Shown here in pieces: positions 25,659 to 35,006 of a DNA stretch of 64,000 bases. The stretch's first letter is position 1. Every line of letters begins with the position of its first letter. This DNA comes from Halalkalibacter hemicellulosilyticusJCM 9152. Lineage in GTDB: Bacteria > Bacillota > Bacilli > Bacillales > Bacillaceae_D. The DNA lies in NCBI RefSeq assembly GCF_000513115.1, contig NZ_BAUU01000024.1, positions 1-64,000 on the forward strand. The letters run 5' to 3'. The position numbers and the translations under genes are program-made. The notes below the pieces were generated by a model. It was not told where the DNA came from. It searched no databases and saw only the letters and a program-made list of their open reading frames with translations.

Positions 25659-26537
25659 ATGATGTCAAAGTTTAAGTCGTTATATGTCCCTTATTATTTT
25701 TTGTTTCCTGCTCTTTTATTATATGCAATCTTTTTTGTGTTTCCGTTTTTCTTTTCATTTGCGATTAGCTTCTCTGATTGGAATTTATTGAATGGGGATA
25801 TGTCGTTTGTTGGATTGGATAATTATAAAGGTTTGTTTGGTGATGGGGTCTTTTGGAAGTCGATTATTCAAACACTCTACTATGTGTTTGTGACGGTTCC
25901 GATTGCGGTGTTATTCGGTTTAGTGTATGCCGTGCTGATTGAGAAAGCAGGGAGGTTTCGTTCCTTTTACCGGTTTCTCTTCTTTATTCCGGTTGTCGTC
26001 TCTGTTGCGGCAGCATCGCTTTCCTTCTCGTTAATTTACAGTCCACAATCAGGTCTGTTGAATCAGTTCTTACAAATGATTGGGGTCAATGGAGTCAACT
26101 GGTTAGCCAATCCAAATACCGCGCTCTTATCCATTATGGTGATTGGGATTTGGCAATCCTTTGGATACAATGTCGTGCTATACATCTCAGGGTTAAAGCA
26201 GCTTGATCAAAGCCTTTATGAAGCAGCGGCTGTAGATGGTGCAACACCGTGGTATCAGTTTTGGCGTTTAACGCTTCCGTTGCTATCACCTGTCCATCTG
26301 TTTGTGACGGTCATGACGATGATCTATTCGTTTCAAGTGTTTGCTCTCGTGCAAATCATAACGATGGGTGGGCCGAATCATTCAACAAATGTTGTCGTGT
26401 TCTACATATGGCAGGAAGCCTTTCGGTTCTTTAACACTGGGACAGCAAGTGCTGCAGCGACGATCTTATTTGCTGTTATTCTCATCCTTACAGTTATTCA
26501 ATTAAAGCTACTAGTTAAATATGTTCATTACCAGTAA
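25659..26537 (+). CDS. ABC sugar-type transporter permease (MalF/UgpA-like)
   Basis: The 292-residue protein has six predicted membrane helices. The EAA loop is YEAAAVDGATPWYQFWRLTLPLLSP (about 188-212), the site that docks the ATPase. GGAGGTG precedes the ATG pair. It forms a carbohydrate-uptake-1 type importer with the next two genes. No ATPase gene is present, so a shared one (MsmX type in bacilli) is probably used. Confidence 0.9.
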   Translation: MMSKFKSLYVPYYFLFPALLLYAIFFVFPFFFSFAISFSDWNLLNGDMSFVGLDNYKGLFGDGVFWKSIIQTLYYVFVTVPIAVLFGLVYAVLIEKAGRFRSFYRFLFFIPVVVSVAAASLSFSLIYSPQSGLLNQFLQMIGVNGVNWLANPNTALLSIMVIGIWQSFGYNVVLYISGLKQLDQSLYEAAAVDGATPWYQFWRLTLPLLSPVHLFVTVMTMIYSFQVFALVQIITMGGPNHSTNVVVFYIWQEAFRFFNTGTASAAATILFAVILILTVIQLKLLVKYVHYQ

Positions 26538-26558
26538 AGATTGGAAAGGGTGTTATTT

Positions 26559-27380
26559 ATGAAGCAGTTACCACACCATAAATGGATGCTACATATCATA
26601 CTGATTATGTCTGCGTTTCTTGTTCTCGTTCCATTTTTATGGATGTTTAGTATTTCCATTTCAGCGACGAGCTCAGCATTTCAACGATTTGCTTTTTTTA
26701 TCCCGTCAGTCTTTAGCTTAGAAGGGTATGCTCATGTCTTACATACGACTCCTTTCTTTTTATGGTTAGGAAATAGTGTCTTTGTAGCAATACTTTTAAC
26801 AACTGGACAAGTCATCATCGGCGTATTTGCAGCGTATGCGTTTTCGAATTATCAATTTAAAGGGAGTCAGCTACTATTTTATTTTGTCCTTTGTACGATG
26901 ATGGTCCCACCGCAAGCGATTATGCTGCCAACCTTTCTCGTTGTCAATGAGCTTGAGTGGGTGAACTCATTTAAGGGGGTGATTGTACCACATTTGGCAA
27001 GCGGCTACGCGATCTTTGTTCTAAGGCAATTCTTTATGCAAATTCCAAAGGATTTAGTAGAAGCGGCAGTCGTTGATGGGGCTGGGCATGTCAAAACGCT
27101 CTATCACATTTATATTCGTTCGTCCGTCTCCATTGTTGTCGGCTTGTTCCTTATTTTATTTGTGAACAATTGGAATGACTATTACTGGCCGCTTATTATT
27201 CTCATGGATGAAAGCAAATTGACATTACCAGTAGCCATTATTCAGTTTAGGAGTGAATCTTTCATTGAGTGGGTCCCCACAATGGCTGCTGCAACGTTAA
27301 CGATTATTCCTGTTCTCATTCTTTATATGATAGGTCAGCGCTATTTTACAGAAGGATTTATTCAAAGTGGAATTAAATAA
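26559..27380 (+). CDS. ABC sugar-type transporter permease (MalG/UgpE-like)
   Basis: The protein is 273 residues from the ATG at 26559 (GAAAGGGTG upstream); the TTG at 26541 is less likely. Six helices and the EAA loop LVEAAVVDGAGHVKTLYHIYI are evident. The C-terminus (FTEGFIQSGIK) is typical of UgpE/MalG proteins. It pairs with the permease 21 bp upstream. Confidence 0.9.
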   Translation: MKQLPHHKWMLHIILIMSAFLVLVPFLWMFSISISATSSAFQRFAFFIPSVFSLEGYAHVLHTTPFFLWLGNSVFVAILLTTGQVIIGVFAAYAFSNYQFKGSQLLFYFVLCTMMVPPQAIMLPTFLVVNELEWVNSFKGVIVPHLASGYAIFVLRQFFMQIPKDLVEAAVVDGAGHVKTLYHIYIRSSVSIVVGLFLILFVNNWNDYYWPLIILMDESKLTLPVAIIQFRSESFIEWVPTMAAATLTIIPVLILYMIGQRYFTEGFIQSGIK

Positions 27381-27393
27381 GGAGGAATTGACG

Positions 27394-28728
27394 ATGAAGA
27401 AATCACTAATCTTAGTAGGGAGTTTATTATTACTAGTATGGTTAACAGCTTGTGGAGGAGAGGAGACAGCTCAGTCCCAAGAAGGATCGCAAAACGATAA
27501 TAGTGGTCAAGTGAGTTCGACGGAAAACGGGGGAGATGCGATTGAAATTACGTTTCTACACGTGTTTGGTGGAGATCAAGGTGAAGTCATTAAAGAGTTG
27601 GTTGCGAATTTCAATGAATCACAAGATGAGGTTGTTGTTAAGGATGAGCAAGCACAAGGCTGGTATGATGGGGTTATTGAGCGTTTGCAAGTACTCTCAC
27701 TATCAGATCAGCTACCAGAAGTGACGATTAGTGGCTTTGCCTTTAATGACTATATGCAAACGTTTATGCCGATTGTCCCAGCACAAACGTTTATTGATGA
27801 GCAGGGTTTTGATTTGACGGATTTTTCGGAGCAAATGCTCGATCTTGCGAGAACTAATGACGGGGATTTGCATTCAATGCCATTTGCGGTTAGTACACCG
27901 ATTATTTATGTGAATAAAGATCATTTTGATGAAGCAGGAATTGACTTTAAAGCACAACCAGATAGCTGGCAGGAGGTACGCGATTGGGCAGCTCAGTTAT
28001 CTGAGGTCGATGATCGGTACGGGATTTTCTTTCAAATGGATTTTGATACGTGGATGTTTCAGATGATGCTAGATTCTAATGGTGGTCGACTTGCCGATGT
28101 TGACCAACAACAGGTTCAGTTTCATCAGGAGAAAGGGCTAGATGTATTAGAGTTTTGGACAGAGATGGTTTTTCAGGATGAGTCTTATCCGTACATGAAT
28201 GGTGACCAGGCACAGCAGGAGTTTCAGCAAGGGAATTTATCGATGATGGTTGCGACTAATGGACAAATTGGTCGATTGAAAGGCAATGTTCCGTTTGAAT
28301 TAGACATTATGCTATTGCCAGAAGGATTAAGTGGGACAGAACGTAAGATTCCTGCTGGTGGAGCGAACATTTTCGTGATGGAATCAGATGAGGAGAAGGA
28401 AGCGGCTGCTTGGGAATTTGTGAACTATGTCACTTCTGAGGAAGGAACGTCAATCATCGCCGAAAAATTAGGTTACATGGCTGTTAGAGAATCGGTGCTG
28501 GAAGAGGATGGCTTGCTTGGTGAATTTCTTGCGGAATTTTCCCAAGCCAAGGTGTCATATGAGCAGGCAGACGATATTGTGCCATGGTTTAATTGGCCAG
28601 AGGATCACGGACCAAGAGTTAATTCTGTGATGTTATCAGAATTTGAAGCAGCTTTTACGGGGCAAAAGACAGCTGAAGAAGCATTAGAGGATGCTGCTTC
28701 TGAAGTAGAAAGGCTGTTAGGTTGGTAA
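27394..28728 (+). CDS. ABC transporter extracellular solute-binding lipoprotein (UgpB-like)
   Basis: The protein is 444 residues from the ATG at 27394, preceded by AAGGAGGAAT; upstream in-frame codons overlap the permease. The lipoprotein signal ends LLLVWLTACGGE, followed by a Gln/Ser/Asn-rich linker and a cluster B binding-protein fold: ITFLHVFGGDQGEVIKELVANFN, HSMPFAVSTPIIYVNKD and GGANIFVMESDEEKEAAAWEF. UgpB-like members bind glycerol-3-phosphate or its diesters; the GlpP gene downstream supports such a substrate. Confidence 0.9.
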   Translation: MKKSLILVGSLLLLVWLTACGGEETAQSQEGSQNDNSGQVSSTENGGDAIEITFLHVFGGDQGEVIKELVANFNESQDEVVVKDEQAQGWYDGVIERLQVLSLSDQLPEVTISGFAFNDYMQTFMPIVPAQTFIDEQGFDLTDFSEQMLDLARTNDGDLHSMPFAVSTPIIYVNKDHFDEAGIDFKAQPDSWQEVRDWAAQLSEVDDRYGIFFQMDFDTWMFQMMLDSNGGRLADVDQQQVQFHQEKGLDVLEFWTEMVFQDESYPYMNGDQAQQEFQQGNLSMMVATNGQIGRLKGNVPFELDIMLLPEGLSGTERKIPAGGANIFVMESDEEKEAAAWEFVNYVTSEEGTSIIAEKLGYMAVRESVLEEDGLLGEFLAEFSQAKVSYEQADDIVPWFNWPEDHGPRVNSVMLSEFEAAFTGQKTAEEALEDAASEVERLLGW

Positions 28729-29906
28729 AAAGGATTTTAACGGTCAACACATGGCTGTTAATGGCGATGACAAGCTCGATTGAGGTCATGAAAGGGCTCC
28801 TGCCTGCCTTTTTGCAGGATGCTCTTTCCTTGTCAGCATCTGAAGTCGGTGCCTTGTTTTCAATGAGCTTCTTTGCTCTCGTGTTGTCCAATGCGTTAGG
28901 AGGAGCGATTCTTCGTTTTGTAACGGTTCGGTTTCTCTATCTTAGTAGTTTACTTGTGTTTGCTTCAGCCTGCTTATTGTTGGCGCTACTTCTAAAGGAG
29001 CCACCAGCTTGGTATAGTCTATTATTTATTATCGGTTTTTCCAATGGATTCGGCAGTTTATTAGCGAACGTACTAACACCAGCGCTCTATCCATTGAAAT
29101 CAGGCAAGATGCTAAGCATCGTCCATTTTTTCTTTGGAATCGGAACGATGACGTCTCCGTATTTTTTCCTGCTGTTTTTTAATGGCAGCCATTATGAATG
29201 GCAATGGGTATTAATCAGCTTTGCGGGGATGGCTTTTCTGTTAGTCTTTTCTGTTTGGCTGACAGGTTGGCCGATTGAGCAGAAAATGAGTCATTCTAAG
29301 CGAAATGGGGTACAGCGCGAATGGAAGGGGATCGGGGCTACTGGGTTTGCTTTGTTATTTTTCTTTTATATGGGCTCTGAAATTGTCTTTACGGTTTGGT
29401 TAGTGGCCATTTTCAGAGAGGCGTATCAGCTTCCTGTTCAAACGGCATCCATCCTTTTCTCCATTATCTTCGCGCTATACACATTTACGAGGTTGTTTGG
29501 TGCAGGCATGATTGAACGGATCGGTGGTCATCGACTCATTCGATGGAGTGCGGTTCTTTCATTAGTCATGATTGTATGTGCGTTTTTAGGAATGGGGACG
29601 TGGGGGATTATCTTTTTCTTTCTTTTTGCTATGACAGTGGCTGTTATTTTTCCAGCGATGACGTCGATTGCCGTTCGTTATTTTGGAGAGGATGCAAGTA
29701 GGATGATGGGCTATTTATTTGCTTGTGGTTTTTTAGGTGGCTCTTTTTCTTCATGGTTATTCGGCTTCTTTTTTGATCGAATTTCCATTGAGGTTGCTTT
29801 TACCATCCTACTCTTCTTCTTTACGTTATTTACGATCAGTGTATTTGGTGGATTACAAGAAAAGGGTGATACATATGAAACTAAGAACATATCTAGAACA
29901 CAATAA
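28722..29906 (+). CDS. MFS transporter
   Basis: The 394-residue protein has about twelve hydrophobic helices. It resembles the sugar or fucose-permease-like MFS branch (IEVMKGLLPAFLQDALSLSASEVGALFSMSFF; GFSNGFGSLLANVLTP). The start is TTG at 28722, overlapping the binding-protein gene by seven bases, so translation is coupled. It may exchange or export products of phosphate-ester hydrolysis, but the substrate cannot be read from sequence. Confidence 0.85.
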   Translation: MVKRILTVNTWLLMAMTSSIEVMKGLLPAFLQDALSLSASEVGALFSMSFFALVLSNALGGAILRFVTVRFLYLSSLLVFASACLLLALLLKEPPAWYSLLFIIGFSNGFGSLLANVLTPALYPLKSGKMLSIVHFFFGIGTMTSPYFFLLFFNGSHYEWQWVLISFAGMAFLLVFSVWLTGWPIEQKMSHSKRNGVQREWKGIGATGFALLFFFYMGSEIVFTVWLVAIFREAYQLPVQTASILFSIIFALYTFTRLFGAGMIERIGGHRLIRWSAVLSLVMIVCAFLGMGTWGIIFFFLFAMTVAVIFPAMTSIAVRYFGEDASRMMGYLFACGFLGGSFSSWLFGFFFDRISIEVAFTILLFFFTLFTISVFGGLQEKGDTYETKNISRTQ

Positions 29907-30435
29907 GGTTATTGCATCTGTTCGATCCTATGAAGAGCTACACAAGCTGAAGGGTACAGCTGTCACCACCATTTTTCTCGTACGATCTAGTTTGAAAAAT
30001 GTCGAGGAATTTGCTTCCTATTGTGAGAAGGAAGCCATCGATTTATTTATATATTTTGATATGATTAAAGGTTTTTCGCAAGAGAAAGAAGCGGTTGCTC
30101 ATTTGTTGAAGCTTTGCCCCAATGTCAAAGGGATCGTATCAAATAAGGCTCATGTGATTAGGGAAGCAAAGGGTCAGGGGATATTTGGCATATTCACGAT
30201 CTTTTTATTAGATAGCTATGGATTAAAGCAAGGGATTAAAGTGATTGAAGGCGTTGATCCTGATGGGATTAATGTTGCACCTGGGATTGTGTACCGATCG
30301 ATTGAGAATCTATCGAAGCAATTTGATATTCCAGTTATAGCTAGTGGACTCATCGAAACAAAAGAGGATATCGAGCGTTTGTTTACGTCAGGGGCCACGG
30401 CGTTGTCTACGAGTAAATCGGAGCTTTGGCTATGA
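29875..30435 (+). CDS. glpP: GlpP-type glycerol-3-phosphate-responsive antiterminator
   Basis: The protein is 186 residues from the ATG at 29875 (MKLRTYLEHNKVIASVRS), overlapping the MFS gene by 32 bases. It has the GlpP TIM-barrel-like sequence: TTIFLVRSSLKNVEEF, DLFIYFDMIKGFSQEKEAV, GIVSNKAHVI, FLLDSYGL and IASGLIETKEDIERLFTSGATALSTS. In B. subtilis GlpP binds leader mRNA of glp genes when glycerol-3-phosphate is present. Located inside its likely target operon, it could form a positive loop with the leader terminator at 25545. Confidence 0.9.
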   Translation: MKLRTYLEHNKVIASVRSYEELHKLKGTAVTTIFLVRSSLKNVEEFASYCEKEAIDLFIYFDMIKGFSQEKEAVAHLLKLCPNVKGIVSNKAHVIREAKGQGIFGIFTIFLLDSYGLKQGIKVIEGVDPDGINVAPGIVYRSIENLSKQFDIPVIASGLIETKEDIERLFTSGATALSTSKSELWL

Positions 30436-31907
30436 GAGTAGATCATGTAGTAAAGGTCGGTGTCTTATGTACCTCTGATACACATGGCTTGTTTGATGGT
30501 AGCGTTTCAGTTGATGAGCTAAGATCGGAGTTTAAGAGAATGAAGGATGCAGAAGAATGTGACGGGTGGGTGATCATTGATAACGGTGATACGCTACAAG
30601 GGAGTTCAAGGCTACATTATTATGCGCTGAATGCGAAAGAGAATCACCCTTTTCATTTGTATATGAAAGAGTTAGAGTATGATAGTTTTGTTCCAGGTAA
30701 TCATGATTTCGACTATGGCAAGACCTTTTTTGCGTCGATTAACAAGGAGTCTACTGTCCCATTTGTATGTGCTAATATCATGAAAGAAGAAGGAAAGATA
30801 GATGGGATACGTCCTTACATAATAAAGGAAATTCATGGATTGAAGGTTGCTGTCATTGGAATTACACTTAGAGTATTTTGGGAAGATCCGTTGTTTGAAA
30901 AAGAGGGCTGGCTGATAGCAGACGAATGGATCGTCGTTCAGCGATTGCTAGATCATCTAAAAGCATCGATTCAACCTGACCTGATTATTGTTAGCTATCA
31001 CGGTGGGCTGGACGATCAAGTAGGAGAACGGAATGTAGGGGAACAGCTCAGTCAGTTGAATGAGATCGATTTGTTGATTACAGGTCATCAACATCAGCTC
31101 ATCAATGATAATCAAGGTGATGGGCCAATTGTGATTCAAGCAGGGAAATGTGGGGAGAAGGTTGGCTGTGTTACCTTTGATTTTGTGAAGCGAGGGAGTC
31201 AGTATATAAAATCAGGCTATCGTGCTGAATTAAATGACATCCATTATACTCAAAAAAAGGAAAAGGACGAAGTGAGTGACTGGTTCAATCACCCGTTTTT
31301 TATGCACCATTACCAAGAGCAAAAGCTATCACGTTTACAAATGGAAGAAACGTGCGTATCACGCTGGGTTCATGAGGCCATTTGCCATGAAGCGGGTGGT
31401 GATGTAACGATCTTCTCATTGTCTGCACAGGAGCTAGCTATTCCTTCACGTGTAATTGATCGAAAGACATTATTTGAGCTGTACCCATATCCTGATCGAC
31501 TCTATTATTATTCGTTAAGTAGAGAGGAGATCAAGCATCTATTAGAGATTAGTGCGAGTATGTATGATCCAACACTTGAAATCGCTCAATCATGGCGTAC
31601 TCCTCATCCCCTCTATTACCAATTTGCGATTGCTGGAGGAGCTGATTATGAGATTGATGTTTCCAAGCCAGTAGGAGAGCGTGTGACCTTGAAGCTATCA
31701 CCTATGAACAATTATACGGTTGCTGTGACGGCCTTTCTCGTTCAGCGTGCGACAAAATACCATCCCTTCTTTGCCAAAAGGAAGCCTGTATATAAGGTCG
31801 ATGTAACTATGCCAGCACTTCTAGAAAGCTATGCTCGCAAAACATTAACGCTCCAATCAGTACCAAAACCAAAATGGAAGGTCGTTAAAGATGTCACAAA
31901 TGATTAA
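30432..31907 (+). CDS. metallophosphoesterase, 5'-nucleotidase (UshA-like) family
   Basis: The protein is 491 residues from the ATG at 30432, overlapping the glpP stop (ATGA). The N-terminal calcineurin-like domain shows the metal ligands in LCTSDTHGLF, DNGDTLQG, PGNHDFDYG, IVSYHGG and TGHQHQ. The C-terminal 5_nucleotid_C domain (about 310-470) carries AGGADYEIDVSKP for substrate binding. There is no signal peptide, so it acts in the cytosol on imported phosphate esters such as nucleotides or 2',3'-cyclic nucleotides. Sharing an operon with a GlpP and Ugp-like importer suggests organophosphate scavenging. Confidence 0.9.
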   Translation: MRVDHVVKVGVLCTSDTHGLFDGSVSVDELRSEFKRMKDAEECDGWVIIDNGDTLQGSSRLHYYALNAKENHPFHLYMKELEYDSFVPGNHDFDYGKTFFASINKESTVPFVCANIMKEEGKIDGIRPYIIKEIHGLKVAVIGITLRVFWEDPLFEKEGWLIADEWIVVQRLLDHLKASIQPDLIIVSYHGGLDDQVGERNVGEQLSQLNEIDLLITGHQHQLINDNQGDGPIVIQAGKCGEKVGCVTFDFVKRGSQYIKSGYRAELNDIHYTQKKEKDEVSDWFNHPFFMHHYQEQKLSRLQMEETCVSRWVHEAICHEAGGDVTIFSLSAQELAIPSRVIDRKTLFELYPYPDRLYYYSLSREEIKHLLEISASMYDPTLEIAQSWRTPHPLYYQFAIAGGADYEIDVSKPVGERVTLKLSPMNNYTVAVTAFLVQRATKYHPFFAKRKPVYKVDVTMPALLESYARKTLTLQSVPKPKWKVVKDVTND

Positions 31908-32684
31908 GCTTGCTGTGTTCGACTTAGACGGTACACTGTTAAATCAATATAAGCAGTTATCGCCAAGAACAAAGCGGATTTTAAACCAATTATTAGAGCA
32001 GCATTGCCTACTAGCTGTAGCAACATCACGACCCCCTTGCTAGTTGCGCCAATTGATCCTATTTTTCATCGCTTTCCCATTATGATTTATTACAATGGTG
32101 GAAAAATCGTTGATCAAAGGAAACAAAAGGAGGTCGATACCATTTTAGATCGAGATTCGGTGAAGTCATTTTTGTTACGATGTCAAGAAAGTCACCCGCA
32201 TCAAGTTGTTGTTATTGAAAGTAAGCAAGGAACGTTCGCAACAATGGACGTCCCTGATAAATATAAGGAAGGTTTATTCCTAACAGAGGGAGCCTACCCT
32301 ATCATAGGTGATCTCACTGGAATCGATTGCTATAAATTGTTATTACCCACCTCTCGTAAGGGCGATCTCCAAGAGCTTCAGGAGACCTTTCGCCATGTCT
32401 TTGATTTCACCTATACACAGAATGGAATGCTGCTTGAAGTGATCCCAAAAGGAATTAACAAGGGAGATGCCATCATGAAGGTGATTACAGAAGAGGGTAT
32501 CTCGTCATCAGAAGTGATCGTTTTCGGTGATGATTATAATGATATTGAGATGCTTAGTATGTTCGATTTGTCTTATGCGATGGAGAATGGGATATCAGAA
32601 GCAAAGAAAGTCGCTACATATATGGCTAGTCACCATGCGGAGGACGGGGTAGCGAAGGTGTTGGAGCGGTTGAGAGCCCATTGA
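31891..32684 (+). pseudogene. HAD-superfamily (Cof-type) phosphatase, single-base frameshift
   Basis: The frame from 31891 or 31900 carries motif I (AVFDLDGTLLNQ), then stops at 32041 within SRPP. The next frame reads LLVAPIDPIFHRFPIMIYYNGGKIVD, a cap C2 domain and motif IV (VIVFGDDYNDIEMLSMFDLSYAM). One missing C in CGACCCCCTTG (about 32030-32036) explains the break. Restored length is about 264 residues, normal for Cof-type hydrolases, which dephosphorylate sugar phosphates and cofactors. It overlaps the 5'-nucleotidase gene by about 17 bases. Confidence 0.87.
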
Positions 32685-32690
32685 TGCAGA

Positions 32691-32858
32691 GGCCAATGAA
32701 AAAGTGAAAATCGCACTTTCTCAATGGCTTTTAAGTAATGTGCGTAGCCGTTGCCCGATTTAGAAAGTTTTGATATGAGAGGTTTTTTCATAGCAAGGCG
32801 CGCAACGAGCGGAGCCATTACTCTTCTTTGAGTTACTAGAAAGAACTTTTTCAGTGCT
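32691..32858 (-). repeat. 168-bp hairpin-ended repeat, copy 1
   Basis: The reverse complement of this segment aligns along its whole length with 42762-42930. It has a GGCC-type 15-bp inverted terminus at each end (GGCCAATGAAAAAGT; ACTTTTTCAGTGCTC) and a terminator-like hairpin at the end next to the HAD gene (32691-32730). Internally, GGCTCCGCTCGTTGCGCG and GGGCAACGGCTACGC-type arms are imperfect inverted repeats. It has the size and ends of a MITE, and probably terminates the GlpP operon. Confidence 0.85.
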
Positions 32859-32975
32859 CTCTTGATACACGGAGTTATGTAAGAAGTGCCTTTATGAAAT
32901 ACAAAAGGATCCTTCATTCATAGAGTAATCAGATGCGCCAAAAGCAATCTATAAATAAAAGGAGCATAATGGAAG

Positions 32976-33011
32976 GCCGCTGAGAAAGTATTTTCACTTT
33001 TTCAGTGGCCT
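32976..33011. terminator. terminator-like hairpin between convergent operons
   Basis: GGCCGCTGAGAAAGT (32976-32990) pairs with ACTTTTTCAGTGGCC (32997-33011), with mismatches only at wobble positions. It is the same hairpin type as the ends of the 168-bp repeats and lies just beyond the end of the minus-strand TRAP gene. Confidence 0.65.
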
Positions 33012-33018
33012 CTGTTTG

Positions 33019-34319
33019 TTAGTCCATTAATAAATTCGGTAAGAATGTAACGATTTCAGGAATGAAAATGATGAGTAGAATGGCAAAAAGGTAGATAAAC
33101 ACAAACATTAAAATATGTCTCATCATTTTCAGCACATTCGTTTCGGCCACTTTTGCTGCTAGTAAACTAGATAGCCCATACGGAGGGGTTACAGTTCCTA
33201 AGCGGATGGCCATAACGGTTACAATGCCTGCAACGACTGGTCGATTTGAAGTCCTTGCATGACAGGTAGTAACAAAGGAACGAAAATGAGCATAGCTGAA
33301 TTTGGTTCCATGAACGTTCCTAAGAAAACATATAGTACGGTCAATAATAATAAGAAAAGAAGCGGATTAAAGTTATTCTCTAATAGAAAGTTAATTAATG
33401 GCTGCATGGCTTGGTAATAGGTGAGGACCCACGAGAGCAAGGCTGCAGCTGCAATAAGGATGTAAATTGTTGCAGAATCAATGACGGCTTTCCATGTGAC
33501 CTTCATATATTCACCGAAATTACGTTCCTTTCTGAAAAAGAAAGCGACGATAAATACATAGACAACAGCAATACTTGCTGCTTCTGTTGCAGTGAAAACA
33601 CCAGACATAATACCAACAATGACAATGAGAAATAGACTTAAAGGGAACACGCTTTTTCTAAGAGCAACGACTTTAGAAAGTTGCTCATCCTCTGTTAGAC
33701 CGAGCTCCTTATTATCAATTGAACCGATATCATTTTTGGAAGCGTAGATGTAAGCATAGACCATTTGTGTGAGTCCAATTAAGATACCAGGAATGATTCC
33801 TGCGATAAAAAGGGCGGCGACAGATGTTTGGGCTAAGGCTCCGTAAACAATTAATAAGATACTTGGTGGGATAATCGATCCAATTGTAGAAGAAGCGGCT
33901 GTGACCGTCGCAGCAAATTCTCTACTGTAGCCTGCCTTGATCATCGCAGGAATTAGAATTCGGCCAAGTGACGCCACGTCAGCTACAGAAGAACCAGAAA
34001 TAGCCCCGAAGAAAATACTCGTTACGATGTTCATATGAGCTAAACTGCCTTTGAATTTCCCGACTAATGCTTTTGAAATATAAATTAAATCATCTGTTAC
34101 TTTAGTTAGATTCATTAAGGCACCACAAAAAATGAACAGTGGAATGGCCAGTAGTGTGAAGCTTGAGAATGATTCAATCATGACTGAGCTAATTTGTGTG
34201 AAGCTAATTAATGGCTCAAAGATAATAGGAATCGATGCAGCAATGATAATACTAAAAGCGACAGGAACCCCTAATAACAAGCAAATAAAGAATATTAAAA
34301 TAATCATCAAAAGAATCAT
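33019..34319 (-). pseudogene. dctM: TRAP transporter large permease (DctM), single-base frameshift
   Basis: Segment 34319 down to 33219 gives 366 residues with DctM features (GSSVADVASLGRILIPAM, SSTIGSIIPPSILLIVYG, TATEAASIAVVY). It then derails at LQIDQSLQAL. The alternative frame reads IDPVVAGIVTVMAIRLGTVTPPYGLSS and ends at 33019. One missing C in GACCAGTC on the coding strand (about 33239) explains it; restored length is about 433 residues. It is the last gene of the sugar-acid operon, overlapping dctQ by four bases. Confidence 0.9.
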
Positions 34320-34813
34320 TTCTTTTTCACCTCTTTTCTCTTAAATAGGTCTTTGAGGTTGGCAAGGTGAAAATACAGCATGAAAATGGAGCCTACTAAA
34401 AAGGCTGAATAGTAATAGATTAACGATGGAGGCGATGATAAGAAGCGAATAGATACTAGCTCTGTTCGCATCAAGCCTGATCTGAATGCAGCTATACCGA
34501 CAAGGATTAAGATAACAATTCCGATTAAAGTTAAAACGTAGACGATGATGTTTTTAATTCTTATTTTATTTTCACTCATATAATCCGAGAGAATATCGAT
34601 TTCTAAATGTAGTTTTTCTTTGACTGCTAAGGCCGATCCCATAAACACAAGCCACATAATAGAAAACTTTCTTACTACTTCAATTTCAGGTATAGAATAA
34701 GAAAAGACATACCTAGCAAGTACACCGGTAAAAAGAGATAGTGTTAAGGTAATAAGCATAACAATGCTGATCGCGCCTGCTGCTTTCGTAATGATAGAGC
34801 TCAGTTTCTTCAT
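34316..34813 (-). CDS. dctQ: TRAP transporter small permease (DctQ)
   Basis: The protein is 165 residues from the ATG at 34813, ten bases after AAGGAGG; a GTG at 34822 is too close to it. Four hydrophobic helices, ARYVFSYSIPEIEVVRKFSIMWLVFMGSA and KEKLHLEIDIL match the family. It lies directly after a MITE-like insertion that separates it from dctP. Confidence 0.9.
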   Translation of the reverse strand: MKKLSSIITKAAGAISIVMLITLTLSLFTGVLARYVFSYSIPEIEVVRKFSIMWLVFMGSALAVKEKLHLEIDILSDYMSENKIRIKNIIVYVLTLIGIVILILVGIAAFRSGLMRTELVSIRFLSSPPSLIYYYSAFLVGSIFMLYFHLANLKDLFKRKEVKKK

Positions 34814-34848
34814 GACCTCCACACCTCCTTGAAAGAGAGAATAATGGT

Positions 34849-35000
34849 GTAGGCTGGAATAACGTGTTGTAGTGGAAGAGGATACTCATGCATACATGGT
34901 CGTACTCGCTGCGAGCACCGAAAACGTTGATTGATCCTTTTTCAGTGGCTTTCGTGGCTACCACTGCCGAGTCCCACTAAACACTTCTATCCCAGCCTCC
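34849..35000. repeat. MITE-like element between dctP and dctQ
   Basis: Imperfect terminal inverted repeats: GTAGGCTGGAATAACGTG near 34849 and, at the other end, CTATCCCAGCCTCC (34987-35000), whose complement begins GGAGGCTGGGATAG. The element is about 152 bp with no ORF. Its ends resemble those of the element at 46223 (GAGGCTAGGACAAAAGTG), suggesting one broad family. It should be transcribed with the operon. Confidence 0.65.
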
Positions 35001-35006
35001 TATTAC

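Noticed and set aside
32630-32988. Open frames starting MAPLVAR within the 168-bp repeats (here and at 42803-42988)
   Set aside because: Differences between the two copies show only a weak third-position bias, there is no ribosome site, and the C-termini are unrelated flank.
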